Below are positions 50,535-58,164 of a stretch of 64,000 nt of DNA, one piece after another; position 1 is the first letter of the stretch, and every line of letters starts with the position of its first letter. The stretch comes from Marinithermus hydrothermalis DSM 14884 (GTDB taxonomy: Bacteria > Deinococcota > Deinococci > Deinococcales > Marinithermaceae): the NCBI RefSeq assembly GCF_000195335.1, contig NC_015387.1, forward strand, positions 125,001 to 189,000, in the 5' to 3' direction. Both the position numbers and the translations under genes were made by a program. Under the pieces are notes generated by a model. That model worked only from the letters and a program-made list of their open reading frames with translations, had not been told where the DNA came from and ran no database searches.

Positions 50535-51796
50535 AGGACCGCTTGCCCGAACTGGTGGAGGCCATCCTCCAGGAACCCAACCTGGAGTCGGCTCGCCTGC
50601 TTTTGAAGGCCTATCCCAAAGGAGCCTTGGCCCACGCCTTCCGAAGGTGCTTTAAACCTCACGACCCGACTGCCGCGCGCCTCGTGAGAAAACCCCTTAA
50701 GCAAGTGAAGGACGAGGACGTCCTGGACAACCTCGAGCGCATCCATGCCAGCGCGGAAGAGACGCTGAAGCACCTGATTGAGGCTTGGTTGGAGACCGCC
50801 TCGGAGCAGCTGGAGGCCCTGGCCCAAGGGCGATGGAATCCCGAGTGGAAGTGGCCCACGCCGGACTGGTGGAGGGCCGCCGCGACGGTACTGGAGCGGT
50901 TAGGGCACACCCCGCGCTGGACGGTCCTGGCGGAGGTCGCCGGCAGCGCCCCAGTGATGCAAACCGCCCCGGACGCAACGGAAGTGGAGCGTTTGCGCAG
51001 CCAGGTCCGTGAACTCCAGGACCGGGTGCGCAGGTTAAGGGAAGAGAAGAAACGCTTGGCGCGCCAGTACGAGGAGCGAGAAAGGGCGCGCGCGGCCCAA
51101 GCGCGAGAGGTGCATGAGCGCGTGGAGGCCGAGCGGGACGCGTGGCGGCAGCAGGCCGAGCGGCACCAGGAGGCGTTGCGGCAAGCCCAGCAAACCCGGG
51201 CGGAGCTCGAGCGGCGCCTTCAGGACCTGCAGGAGGCAGTGGCGCGCCGGTTGAGGGAGGTGCAGGAACTCCAGGAGCAGTGCCGCGAGTACGCGCGTAC
51301 GGTGGCGGAGCTACAGCGGGAGAACGAACGCCTCCAGGCCGAGCTCGAGCAGGCCAAAACCGCCCTGCAAGACGAGTGCGAGCGTAGGGGGGAGCTGCAG
51401 CGGGAAAACGCCCAGCTCCAAACTGAGCTTAGGCAGGTCAAAATCGCCCAAAAGGCGCAGGTGTCCCTGCCGGGCGCGGCGTTGGAGCGGGCGTGGGTCA
51501 TCCCTTACGAGGAACTCGGGGGGACCTCCAGGGAGCGCCTCATCCACCTAATCGAGGTCTACCAAGCCGCCCTGGATCGCCGGCCGAACCCGCTGCTGTA
51601 CGAGCGCACCAACTGGGCTGCTTTCTCCGCCGAGGAGCCCGAGGGGGTGCTGCTGTTGGGAGCCGAGCGCTTGCTCTGGGATTTGGCTTGCCTCCCGATC
51701 GCTCGGCTTTTACGCAGCGAGATCCTCGATAAAGAAGCCCTGTTCTACGCCCTGACGCACCGGTACTGCTCGCCTCGCCTCGAGGAGCAGCGATGA
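50531..51796 (+). CDS. long coiled-coil protein of the helicase operon
   Basis: 421 residues, not recognised. The N-terminal 150 residues are helical and Trp-rich (WNPEWKWPTPDWWRAAATVL). Residues about 155-320 are a continuous charged coiled coil with Glu/Gln/Arg heptads. The C-terminal about 90 residues form a small globular domain (LIHLIEVYQAALDRRPNPLLYERTNWAAF). GTG start overlaps the fusion-helicase stop by four bases and its own stop overlaps the next start. It is likely a structural or sensor partner of the helicase, perhaps SMC- or kinesin-like in shape but without an ATPase. Confidence 0.8.
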   Translation: MKDRLPELVEAILQEPNLESARLLLKAYPKGALAHAFRRCFKPHDPTAARLVRKPLKQVKDEDVLDNLERIHASAEETLKHLIEAWLETASEQLEALAQGRWNPEWKWPTPDWWRAAATVLERLGHTPRWTVLAEVAGSAPVMQTAPDATEVERLRSQVRELQDRVRRLREEKKRLARQYEERERARAAQAREVHERVEAERDAWRQQAERHQEALRQAQQTRAELERRLQDLQEAVARRLREVQELQEQCREYARTVAELQRENERLQAELEQAKTALQDECERRGELQRENAQLQTELRQVKIAQKAQVSLPGAALERAWVIPYEELGGTSRERLIHLIEVYQAALDRRPNPLLYERTNWAAFSAEEPEGVLLLGAERLLWDLACLPIARLLRSEILDKEALFYALTHRYCSPRLEEQR

Positions 51797-52278
51797 CCCC
51801 TTGTGAAGAGCGCCTACGCCACGCGGAACACGCCTGGAAGCAGGAACGGCAACGCGCGGAGCGCCTGGAACAAGAGTGCCGACAGTGCCACGAACGCCTG
51901 GTCGCGCTCAAGGGCGAACTCACCAGGATGCGTGGCCTGGAGGACGAACTCCGCCGGTGCCGGCAAAAGCTTGAGGATCTGGAGGCCTTCAAGGCGCGCG
52001 TTACCCGCCCGCGCTTTTGGGTGCGGGAGTTCGCCGAAACCTTTGCCGAAGAGCTGGACAAGCTCGAGCCGCTCCTCACTCCCGGCGGGACCGGTTCTGC
52101 CTCGGGGGAGGCGGTGGCTTGGGCTGAGGGGCTGGTGCGCCTCCTGAGGGCCCTAGAGGATCAGGGGTACGAGCGGCAGCGGGTGGAGGACGCCCGGCGG
52201 TTGCTCCTCGCCCTTTGGGTCTGGCTGCGTTGGGAGGAGGTGAAGCACCTCTTTGAACTCGACGAAAACCTGGGATGA
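51793..52278 (+). CDS. small coiled-coil protein of the helicase operon
   Basis: 161 residues. The first about 70 are a coiled coil with regularly placed cysteines (TPCEERL, QECRQCHERL, RRCRQKL). The remainder is a helical bundle. The plan, coiled coil plus small domain, recalls GrpE-like proteins but no GrpE motif is certain. ATGA overlap with the preceding gene, 26-base overlap with the next. Probably part of the same complex as its neighbours. Confidence 0.75.
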   Translation: MTPCEERLRHAEHAWKQERQRAERLEQECRQCHERLVALKGELTRMRGLEDELRRCRQKLEDLEAFKARVTRPRFWVREFAETFAEELDKLEPLLTPGGTGSASGEAVAWAEGLVRLLRALEDQGYERQRVEDARRLLLALWVWLRWEEVKHLFELDENLG

Positions 52279-53932
52279 GGTCCTGGCGCAACTCAAGCGG
52301 GAAGGGCCGGTAACCGCTCGCCTGAGTCTGGAAACCTACGAGCTCCTCAAGCAAAAAGCCTCCCGGATGTGGCGGCGGTTGCGGAGCGGACGGTACTCCG
52401 GGTGGGTGCGCTGGAGCGAGGAGGAAAAGCTGGCGTTCCTGGGGTTTTTGCGGGGGTACACCCTGTACCGGGAGGTTCCCGAAAACGAGCGGCAGTTTTG
52501 GGCTCATTTCCACCGGGAGCTGGGGTTAAAAGCCGGAGCACAGGTGCGCCAAGCCCAGTACGACGCTTTATGGGACGCCCTCAGCTCGCACCCTGAAACC
52601 CGCCCCCACCTGGTGGTGACGGACGGACGGCGTCTTTTCGTGCAGACCATCGACCGCATCTGGGGCGTGCGCGGTTTGCGGGCCCGTGAGTTTGCGGATC
52701 TGTGCCGCATGTACCTGAAGGACCACGCGGGCCGCTCCGTCGACGCCGAGCTGCTGCGGAAACTGAACCCCACGCTACCCGAGGGGGTGCTGCGCCAAGC
52801 CCCGACCTACGACCGCATCCTGCGGGGCTTGGTGCACGCGTTGGATGCGCTCAAGGAAAACCCCGAGATCGCGGCCGCGTACCTCGAGGGCAAAGCCTCT
52901 AAAGCGGATCTGGACGCCTACTTACGGGGGTGCGGCCTGATCTTTTCGCAGCCCAACCCCCTGATGTTTTTACGGCACAAGTCCGAAGCGACACTGCGGC
53001 AGCTGCTTCAAGAAGCCCTTGACGCGAGGGGGTCCGGCCGAACGGTCACCGCCCAGGACGGGCAGCAATCGAGGGGAAGGGCGGACCCGGTGGTGGTGTC
53101 TCTCGAACGCCTCGAGAACCCCGAGGACCTTGAACTGCAGATCATCCCCAACGTCGAGGGGGCCGTGCTTGCGGAGGGCGTTTATGTGACCGGGGAGGTG
53201 CAGCTCATGGATGGGCGCTGGGCCCGCTTCCAGTGGTGCCCCCGTTGTTCCCCGGACGGGGAGGCGGAATGGTCCCGGCCCGAGCCCTCCCCAATCGAGG
53301 TCGGCAACGTACGCTTGGAGTTTTCCCTGAAGGCACCGGAGGCGGCGGCCGTGCGCCTGAGGGACGCTCGCACGCACCAACCGCTCGAGGTGCTGCGAAG
53401 CTGGGGCGAGGAATGCATCGAGTTCCTCCTCTTTGGCCAGGCTAAAAACAAGCCACTTTACTTTTCCTTAAGGAGCAACCCGGTCGCGCGCGCACAGAAC
53501 CTCAAAGCCCTGGTGCCGCGTTCCGTGGACGAGCTGCTGATCGAGTACGACGCGGGGCATAAACACTTCGTGTTGCTGGGGCGTTACCCTGTTCGGCTCG
53601 AGCCGCGGATCCTGGACCTCCGGGCTATTTGGGAGGGCCAAGAGATAGTGGTGGAGGTGCGCTTTCAACCGATGCGAGATGGGGGGTTAGAGATCTGCGT
53701 CGAGGCCCCCCTTCAGGATACGGGAGTTGCGCGTTCCTTTGAACTCAATGCTGAAGGGTACGTTAAGGCGCGTATCGACGGTTTGTCCCGGTGGGTTCCG
53801 CTCACCGTTAGGGCCGTGGTCAGCGCCCCTACCGGAAAATCGGAGCGATGCATAGAGGTTCCTGTAAACCTGGACCTTAAGGAGCGGATACGTACGGGAA
53901 TCGCTTGGGCGGGTCGGATACGGCCGGGTTGA
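52253..53932 (+). CDS. 559-residue two-part protein of the helicase operon, function unknown
   Basis: The N-terminal half is helical (FLGFLRGYTLYREVPENERQFWAHFHREL), possibly DNA-binding. The C-terminal half is beta-rich with repeated Ig-like strands and one CxxC (FQWCPRCSPDG). I recognise no family. Start is TTG 52253; a purine-rich site GGAGGAGG lies 13 bases upstream, rather far, so the start is uncertain. It overlaps the preceding gene by 26 bases. G+C drops near its 3' end. Together with the nuclease-helicase fusion and two coiled-coil proteins it forms a compact cassette, as in defence systems. Confidence 0.7.
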   Translation: MNSTKTWDEVLAQLKREGPVTARLSLETYELLKQKASRMWRRLRSGRYSGWVRWSEEEKLAFLGFLRGYTLYREVPENERQFWAHFHRELGLKAGAQVRQAQYDALWDALSSHPETRPHLVVTDGRRLFVQTIDRIWGVRGLRAREFADLCRMYLKDHAGRSVDAELLRKLNPTLPEGVLRQAPTYDRILRGLVHALDALKENPEIAAAYLEGKASKADLDAYLRGCGLIFSQPNPLMFLRHKSEATLRQLLQEALDARGSGRTVTAQDGQQSRGRADPVVVSLERLENPEDLELQIIPNVEGAVLAEGVYVTGEVQLMDGRWARFQWCPRCSPDGEAEWSRPEPSPIEVGNVRLEFSLKAPEAAAVRLRDARTHQPLEVLRSWGEECIEFLLFGQAKNKPLYFSLRSNPVARAQNLKALVPRSVDELLIEYDAGHKHFVLLGRYPVRLEPRILDLRAIWEGQEIVVEVRFQPMRDGGLEICVEAPLQDTGVARSFELNAEGYVKARIDGLSRWVPLTVRAVVSAPTGKSERCIEVPVNLDLKERIRTGIAWAGRIRPG

Positions 53933-54245
53933 CATGTCGAATCACTTCTATGTGATACCCTCGTTTGCGACTTGACCTGAGGGTTTTGATCAAGCCAAAG
54001 GGGGGGCTGTGATGCGGAACGATCGCGAACAGCCCTTGACCCCGGTCAGCCCGTGTGGAAGGGGTGAAGACGCCGCCGTACCGCCTTCGGGGAGGGAAGG
54101 TGGTGGATACGGCCTGGTCCCCCGTCATGGGCCGGACGCGGAACTGGCTCGAGTCGCGGTTTAGCGTGCTGATGCGTTCCTTTGGTCTTTTGTGGCCCGG
54201 GTGAGCCTTGATTTCGCCACCGACGTTGGCGGAGTTGTGTATGCT
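53933..54245 (+). pseudogene. region with probable transposase-like remnant
   Basis: No intact gene. A frame ending at about 54204 reads ...VVDTAWSPVMG, then NWLESRFSVLMRSFGLLW, which resembles the C-terminal part of IS4/IS5-class transposases (a Trp/Arg-rich helix), but the catalytic core is missing. A decayed insertion sequence at the end of the cassette is likely but unproven. Confidence 0.35.
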
Positions 54246-54328
54246 ATGACCAAACTTAGGAAGCTTCTGTTTTCCTTGAAACATCCTGTGTTTGGTAAGG
54301 GAAGGGGTATTGTTGTGACTTGTTTGGT

Positions 54329-54493
54329 GTGCCGCCTTATACGGCTATTGCCGGCAAAGGATAGCTGCTCGTTGGTGGGGTCATTGCTCTGATAGCGTTC
54401 CTAGCATTTGCCGAAGGGCTCCTCCACTTCCTGGTCTGGGTTGCGGGGTACGACCTGGGCTACACGGACGGGAGGGGGAGAAGCGTTTCGTGA
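54329..54493 (+). pseudogene. small membrane-protein gene interrupted by an in-frame TAG
   Basis: A frame from GTG 54329 reads MPPYTAIAGKG, TAG (54362-54364), then LLVGGVIALIAFLAFAEGLLHF... to TGA 54491-54493. The hydrophobic part looks like a real membrane segment, and the frame's stop overlaps a GTG start (GTGA) as coupled genes do. One point change would restore it. A competing frame (54246-54392) covers part of this. Confidence 0.35.
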
Positions 54494-54957
54494 TCCGCAC
54501 CGGGTCGATGAAGCCTAACCCTGATCCACTGGGGAAAGCGGCCGCATGGCTGCTGTTGCTGCTTCTATACCTTGAGCTTCTGATCCAGCGCGAGAGGATG
54601 AGGCGGCTAAGTAGGGAGCTGATCCTTGAGCTTAAAGCGGGTTTGTATGCATGGGGTGGAAAAGTAAAAGGTTTCAGTCAGTGCAGCTCGCCGCCTTTCC
54701 CCGCAACCCCACTCTGGAAACGCCCACATACCTCTACGATCACCGCGCAGAGCGCGTCCATGGCGCGAAAGCGTTGGCGCCAGTCCAAAAGTGTAGCCGA
54801 GAGCAGGAGAATGAAAATTATGATGAGCAAATCTAACCTGCGCTCCACGACCCAGTTAACGGACAAAGCTCCAACCCAAACCGATGATAGAGCAAAAACC
54901 TTTCCCAGCCGCCCAAGTCGGCCCCTGCAGCTTTTCTCTTCGAAGAATCGTGCATAG
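54490..54957 (+). CDS. putative small membrane protein, possibly truncated
   Basis: GTG start with GGGAGGGGGAG upstream and GTGA overlap with the interrupted frame before it. The first about 65 residues hold one Leu-rich membrane helix (AAAWLLLLLLYLELLI) and a charged amphipathic helix; after that the sequence is low-quality and antisense to the gene at 54678-55130. The 3' part is therefore probably not translated as such, so the gene may be truncated. No family recognised. Confidence 0.35.
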   Translation: MIRTGSMKPNPDPLGKAAAWLLLLLLYLELLIQRERMRRLSRELILELKAGLYAWGGKVKGFSQCSSPPFPATPLWKRPHTSTITAQSASMARKRWRQSKSVAESRRMKIMMSKSNLRSTTQLTDKAPTQTDDRAKTFPSRPSRPLQLFSSKNRA

Positions 54958-55130
54958 CCCTCCCCTGAGGAAGGAAAGTAATCAATTAACGCGACGTGCG
55001 TAATAAACATTAACGTGGGGGACAGAGCCAAAAACCCCAAAAGAGCATCGGCCGCCCCCCCTCCGAAAGCGAGCGTCACGACCACGGAAGTGGCCGACAA
55101 AAGGACAAACTTTTTGGCTACCTCCACCAT
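54678..55130 (-). CDS. small multi-pass membrane protein, possible immunity-type partner
   Basis: 150 residues from ATG 55130 (an in-frame TTG at 55142 is an alternative), with about four hydrophobic segments (KKFVLLSATSVVVTLAFGGG, LALSPTLMFITHVALI, VFALSSVWVGALSV, LDLLIIIFILLLSATLL). No family is recognised. It follows the bacteriocin-like gene on the same strand after 106 bases; small membrane proteins next to bacteriocin genes often confer immunity, which would fit but is only inferred. Confidence 0.5.
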   Translation of the reverse strand: MVEVAKKFVLLSATSVVVTLAFGGGAADALLGFLALSPTLMFITHVALIDYFPSSGEGYARFFEEKSCRGRLGRLGKVFALSSVWVGALSVNWVVERRLDLLIIIFILLLSATLLDWRQRFRAMDALCAVIVEVCGRFQSGVAGKGGELH

Positions 55131-55236
55131 TACTGGTCCCAAATCGCTGATTTCACGCGGCCATACAAGCTAGCGAGGGATGCGGGAAAGCACAAGGACG
55201 ACCCTGTTCGCGCACCCCGCGTGTAGCACTCTAGCC

Positions 55237-55725
55237 CTATCCATTTCCAGAGAAAGCTTTATTCATAGCGCTTCTAATGACGCGCCCTGTTTCGTAGTTG
55301 CCTATCTGGGCGAGTGCGCTAAGGGCGGTTGCTGCTGCCCTTGAGAGACTGGCAACGGTCGCTGCTGCTTCTGCATACGCAGATACGGTCGTCCCCATAA
55401 CGGCACCGACAAATCCGGCGGCCACTTTTCCACCTAAAGAGCATGAATTACATTCCCTGACCGCGGTATAAGCACCCACAATAGCACCGGCAACAGCCCA
55501 CCAAGCCTTTCCTTCTACCTCATCCAGTTCTTGGTCCCCCAAAGGATCACCTTGGGGAACAACTAAATACAGTGCGGAACCCTCTGGTACCACACTGCTC
55601 GCAACCTCTTCCCGCGCTGGAGCCGCGGCGCTCAGGTGTTTCCCCGCGGCCAGGGTGGGGCTCACTCCTGTGAGGAGAAGACCAAAGATCAAAAACGTTG
55701 CAAAGATTCTCCGTACACGGATCAC
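55237..55725 (-). CDS. exported bacteriocin-like precursor
   Basis: About 162 residues. A signal-type N-terminus (RIFATFLIFGLLLTGVSPTLA) is followed by a segment DQELDEVEGKAWW that resembles the end of double-glycine leader peptides (ELDEVxGG), and then a Gly/Ala-rich hydrophobic region (AVAGAIVGAYTAV; AAGFVGAVMGTT) with a CxxC pair (ECNSCSLGG), as in class II bacteriocins. The start is unsure: GTG 55725 abuts its GGAG site. A TTGACA lies at 55786-55791 (minus) with a poor -10. No transporter or peptidase is nearby. Confidence 0.45.
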   Translation of the reverse strand: MIRVRRIFATFLIFGLLLTGVSPTLAAGKHLSAAAPAREEVASSVVPEGSALYLVVPQGDPLGDQELDEVEGKAWWAVAGAIVGAYTAVRECNSCSLGGKVAAGFVGAVMGTTVSAYAEAAATVASLSRAAATALSALAQIGNYETGRVIRSAMNKAFSGNG

Positions 55726-55791
55726 CTCCGATAATATCGAAGGGCCCGAGCCTCGGTTACAGAGGTAACACACGCGTGAATATCTTGTCAA

Positions 55792-56040
55792 GATTCTGAT
55801 TTACGGTAAAGTACCATGGTTTTCCCATCTTTAAGCAAGATGTTGGGAGTGGCGCTCTTAGCTGCGGGCCCACCTTGCGGTCCAAGGTTTTTGCAAGGTG
55901 TGCGTCGCGCGAAGCCGCCCGGTTCTGGCTGGGGAAGGAGGGCGGGGCACACCTGAAGCTCACCCTTCTGTTGCCGCTTCCCAAGCCCCGGTTCTCAAGG
56001 TGAAGAGAGGGTAGCGCCTCCAGACATTCAGTAAAGGTGA
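55792..56040. other. intergenic region before tRNA-Arg, no gene seen
   Basis: Frames here lack start signals and have compositions unlike genes. A+T-rich at 55780-55850. Confidence 0.4.
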
Positions 56041-56041
56041 T

Positions 56042-56085
56042 AAGACGCTACCGGGGCTAGCAAAGCCCCGGTAGTTCACGTCTTA
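56042..56085 (-). terminator. strong hairpin downstream of tRNA-Arg
   Basis: 11-bp perfect stem (CTACCGGGGCT with complement) inside an outer AAGACG/CGTCTT pairing, just after the tRNA 3' end. Confidence 0.65.
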
Positions 56086-56088
56086 GTG

Positions 56089-56165
56089 TGGCGGGCCCGA
56101 GAGGATTCGAACCCCTGACCTGCTGATCCGTAGTCAGCTGCTCTATCCAACTGAGCTACGGGCCC
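56089..56165 (-). tRNA. tRNA-Arg (anticodon ACG)
   Basis: 77 bases with encoded CCA. Acceptor GGGCCCG with CGGGCCC, D arm GTAGCTCAGTTGGATAGAGC, anticodon stem GCTGA/TCAGC with loop CTACGGA, and T arm GGTTCGAAT. It stands at the boundary of the accessory island; tRNA genes are common integration sites, but no duplicated 3' end was found. Confidence 0.97.
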
Positions 56166-56249
56166 TCGCCGTGTGCGCGGGGTTTCCCCCAAACGCAGAG
56201 TTGAGTCTAGCACAGCTCGGGGACCTTGTAAAGGGGGAGGTTGCCCGAC

Positions 56250-57005
56250 TCACGGCCCCGGCGGCGCCGCGCTGGGCGCGAGGAGAGGGTACGGGCGCAC
56301 CTGGCCGAACCCCAGCGTGGTCTTCGCGCCCACCCCGCTGAAGAACGCGAACCGGCCCAGTGCCGCCAGCCACCGCGCTTCCTCCGTGGAGGCTCGAGGC
56401 AGGTGGTACGTGACCCGCCCGCGGAACCCCACGGTGCGGTCGTGCCCTACCGCACTGACCGTGTGGCCCTTTAGGTAGCGGAGGGTGGTGGCCTCCACGA
56501 GCCGCTCGGCCACCTCCGGCGGGACGGGGGTGGGGGCGTGGGCGTTCCAGCGTTCGATCAGGGACCCTAGGACCAGCCGGGGTTCCGGCAGGGGGTAGTT
56601 CGCGCCCTGACGGCGGAAGAAGGTGGGGCTCGCGAACTCCAGGCCCAGGTCCGGCCCTGCCTCCCCCTGGAAGAGCCGGGGCCAGGTCGCGAGCCCCGCC
56701 CAGGGGTGCTCCGCCTCCAGCACGGCCTTGATGCGGTACGTGTCCTCCCCCAGGCGCACCTCGAGGCCCACCTGGCTCCAGAGGCGGGGGGAGAGGGCCG
56801 CGTACACCTCCTCCGCGAGGCAGGTGAGGCGCACCCAGACCGCGTTGGGGCGGCCGCCTACCCCTACCGTGAAGGGCTTGGGCCCTTCGGCGTCGTGTAT
56901 TTCCGGCGCGGCTTCGCGCAGCAACCGGTACACCCATCCCCTTGCGTGCAGGGGTTGGGGGCGGTCCGGGCCCTCGAGCGGCAGAACGAGCGCGGCGAGC
57001 AGCAC
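56250..57005 (-). CDS. cas6: CRISPR-associated endoribonuclease Cas6
   Basis: 251 residues. The C-terminal glycine-rich loop FAFFSGVGAKTTLGFGQV is the Cas6/RAMP signature and the two-ferredoxin layout fits. Cas6 cuts the pre-crRNA repeat to make crRNAs. GTG start, four bases after csm5, so it is last in the csm operon. The catalytic His cannot be assigned with certainty. Confidence 0.88.
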   Translation of the reverse strand: MLLAALVLPLEGPDRPQPLHARGWVYRLLREAAPEIHDAEGPKPFTVGVGGRPNAVWVRLTCLAEEVYAALSPRLWSQVGLEVRLGEDTYRIKAVLEAEHPWAGLATWPRLFQGEAGPDLGLEFASPTFFRRQGANYPLPEPRLVLGSLIERWNAHAPTPVPPEVAERLVEATTLRYLKGHTVSAVGHDRTVGFRGRVTYHLPRASTEEARWLAALGRFAFFSGVGAKTTLGFGQVRPYPLLAPSAAPPGP

Positions 57006-57009
57006 GGGT

Positions 57010-58164
57010 TTACTCTAGCACCTCGACCAGCACCCACCCTAGGGGCTGGTCTTCCGCGAGTTTACGGCTGACGGGGGAGCGGTAGTCTTTCAGGAACTCC
57101 GCGAGGCGCAGCGTCGAGTCTCCTGAGCCGAACCCGAGGCGCAGGGGGAAGCGGTAGGGTTGCCGCAGCTTTCCGTTCCCGTCCAAACAGGCGTCCACCG
57201 CGTCCAGGACGCGCTTCATGGCGCTCGTGGCCTCGCGCCACCCGCGCTCCTCGTACTCCGCGTACTCCTGCTCCGCGAGGTAGGCGTACCGGTTGAAGGC
57301 GTCGATCGCGATGTCCTGTAGCCGGGGCTTCACCGCGTGGCGGTATATCGAGCGGTCCTGGAAGGCCTCGTGGATGCGCAGCGTGACCTCCACGCTTCCC
57401 TCCACCCAGGCCTCCGCTAGGAGGTGGATCCCGGTGGGGCCGCTGGGGTTTTCTCGCGTGCCCTGCACGGCGATCTTGAGGAAGGTGGTTTCCGGGAGGG
57501 GCTCCGAGTCCGTGAAGGCCACGGTGCGCAAGGGGTCCGCGCCCTGGTTCGGGCGCTTCCTCTGGTTGAGGTTCTTGAACACGTGGGCTTCGAAGGCCTG
57601 GTTCACCGAAACCCACCCGTTGCGTTTCCGGGGAGGGCGGACCCAGCCGCGCCCCGGCTGGTGCGTCCACTCCCTGTGGGCGTACACCAGGTCGTACCGG
57701 CCCTCGGCCTGATCGGGATCGTACTCCAGCTCCTTTTCGAGCTGCGCTGCGAGCAGCGCCGTGCGCACCGCGCCCTTGAGGCTCGAGCCCGGCAGGTACG
57801 CGCCGAGGGGAGAGCGGGGCAGGGTGCGCACCTCGAGCTCCGCCTGGGGGTGGGCTTCTTCCAGGCGTTGCGTCACGTACGCTTGGAAGCCTCGGCTGGC
57901 CCGGGCCGTCCAGGCGCTCACCGCTTTGAGGTCCAGCCCTCGCGCTACGAGGCGCGCCACGTGGTGCCGCGCGGCCAGGGGGCCTTCGCTGATGGCGGCG
58001 AGGTACGCTGTTTGCTCTTGGGGTTCGAGGTGCTCGAGGAGGCGCGGGAGGGAGAGGACGTAGACCCGGTCGTTCACCAGGGCGTACTGGTAAGGCTCGA
58101 GGGTTTCGCCGCTCCCCACGTGCACGGGGGTGAGGGGGGTGAGGCTGAGGCGGTGGGTGCTCAT
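57010..58164 (-). CDS. csm5: type III-A CRISPR RAMP protein Csm5
   Basis: 384 residues. RAMP fold with the N-terminal motif LTPLTPVHVGSGETLEPYQYAL and the G-rich GAYLPGSSLKGAVRTALLAAQ. Csm5 caps the 3' side of the crRNA backbone in the Csm complex. ATG 58164 overlaps the csm4 stop (ATGA). The frame runs far upstream in low-quality sequence, which is shadow of csm4. Confidence 0.93.
   Translation of the reverse strand: MSTHRLSLTPLTPVHVGSGETLEPYQYALVNDRVYVLSLPRLLEHLEPQEQTAYLAAISEGPLAARHHVARLVARGLDLKAVSAWTARASRGFQAYVTQRLEEAHPQAELEVRTLPRSPLGAYLPGSSLKGAVRTALLAAQLEKELEYDPDQAEGRYDLVYAHREWTHQPGRGWVRPPRKRNGWVSVNQAFEAHVFKNLNQRKRPNQGADPLRTVAFTDSEPLPETTFLKIAVQGTRENPSGPTGIHLLAEAWVEGSVEVTLRIHEAFQDRSIYRHAVKPRLQDIAIDAFNRYAYLAEQEYAEYEERGWREATSAMKRVLDAVDACLDGNGKLRQPYRFPLRLGFGSGDSTLRLAEFLKDYRSPVSRKLAEDQPLGWVLVEVLE

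Noticed and set aside
55757-55984. 75-residue minus-strand frame upstream of the bacteriocin-like gene
   Set aside because: It overlaps the probable promoter, has no good start signal and no recognisable pattern.
45000-56165. att site duplicated from the tRNA-Arg 3' end
   Set aside because: I searched the left edge and the gap before the tRNA by eye for the T-arm and acceptor sequence and found no second copy.
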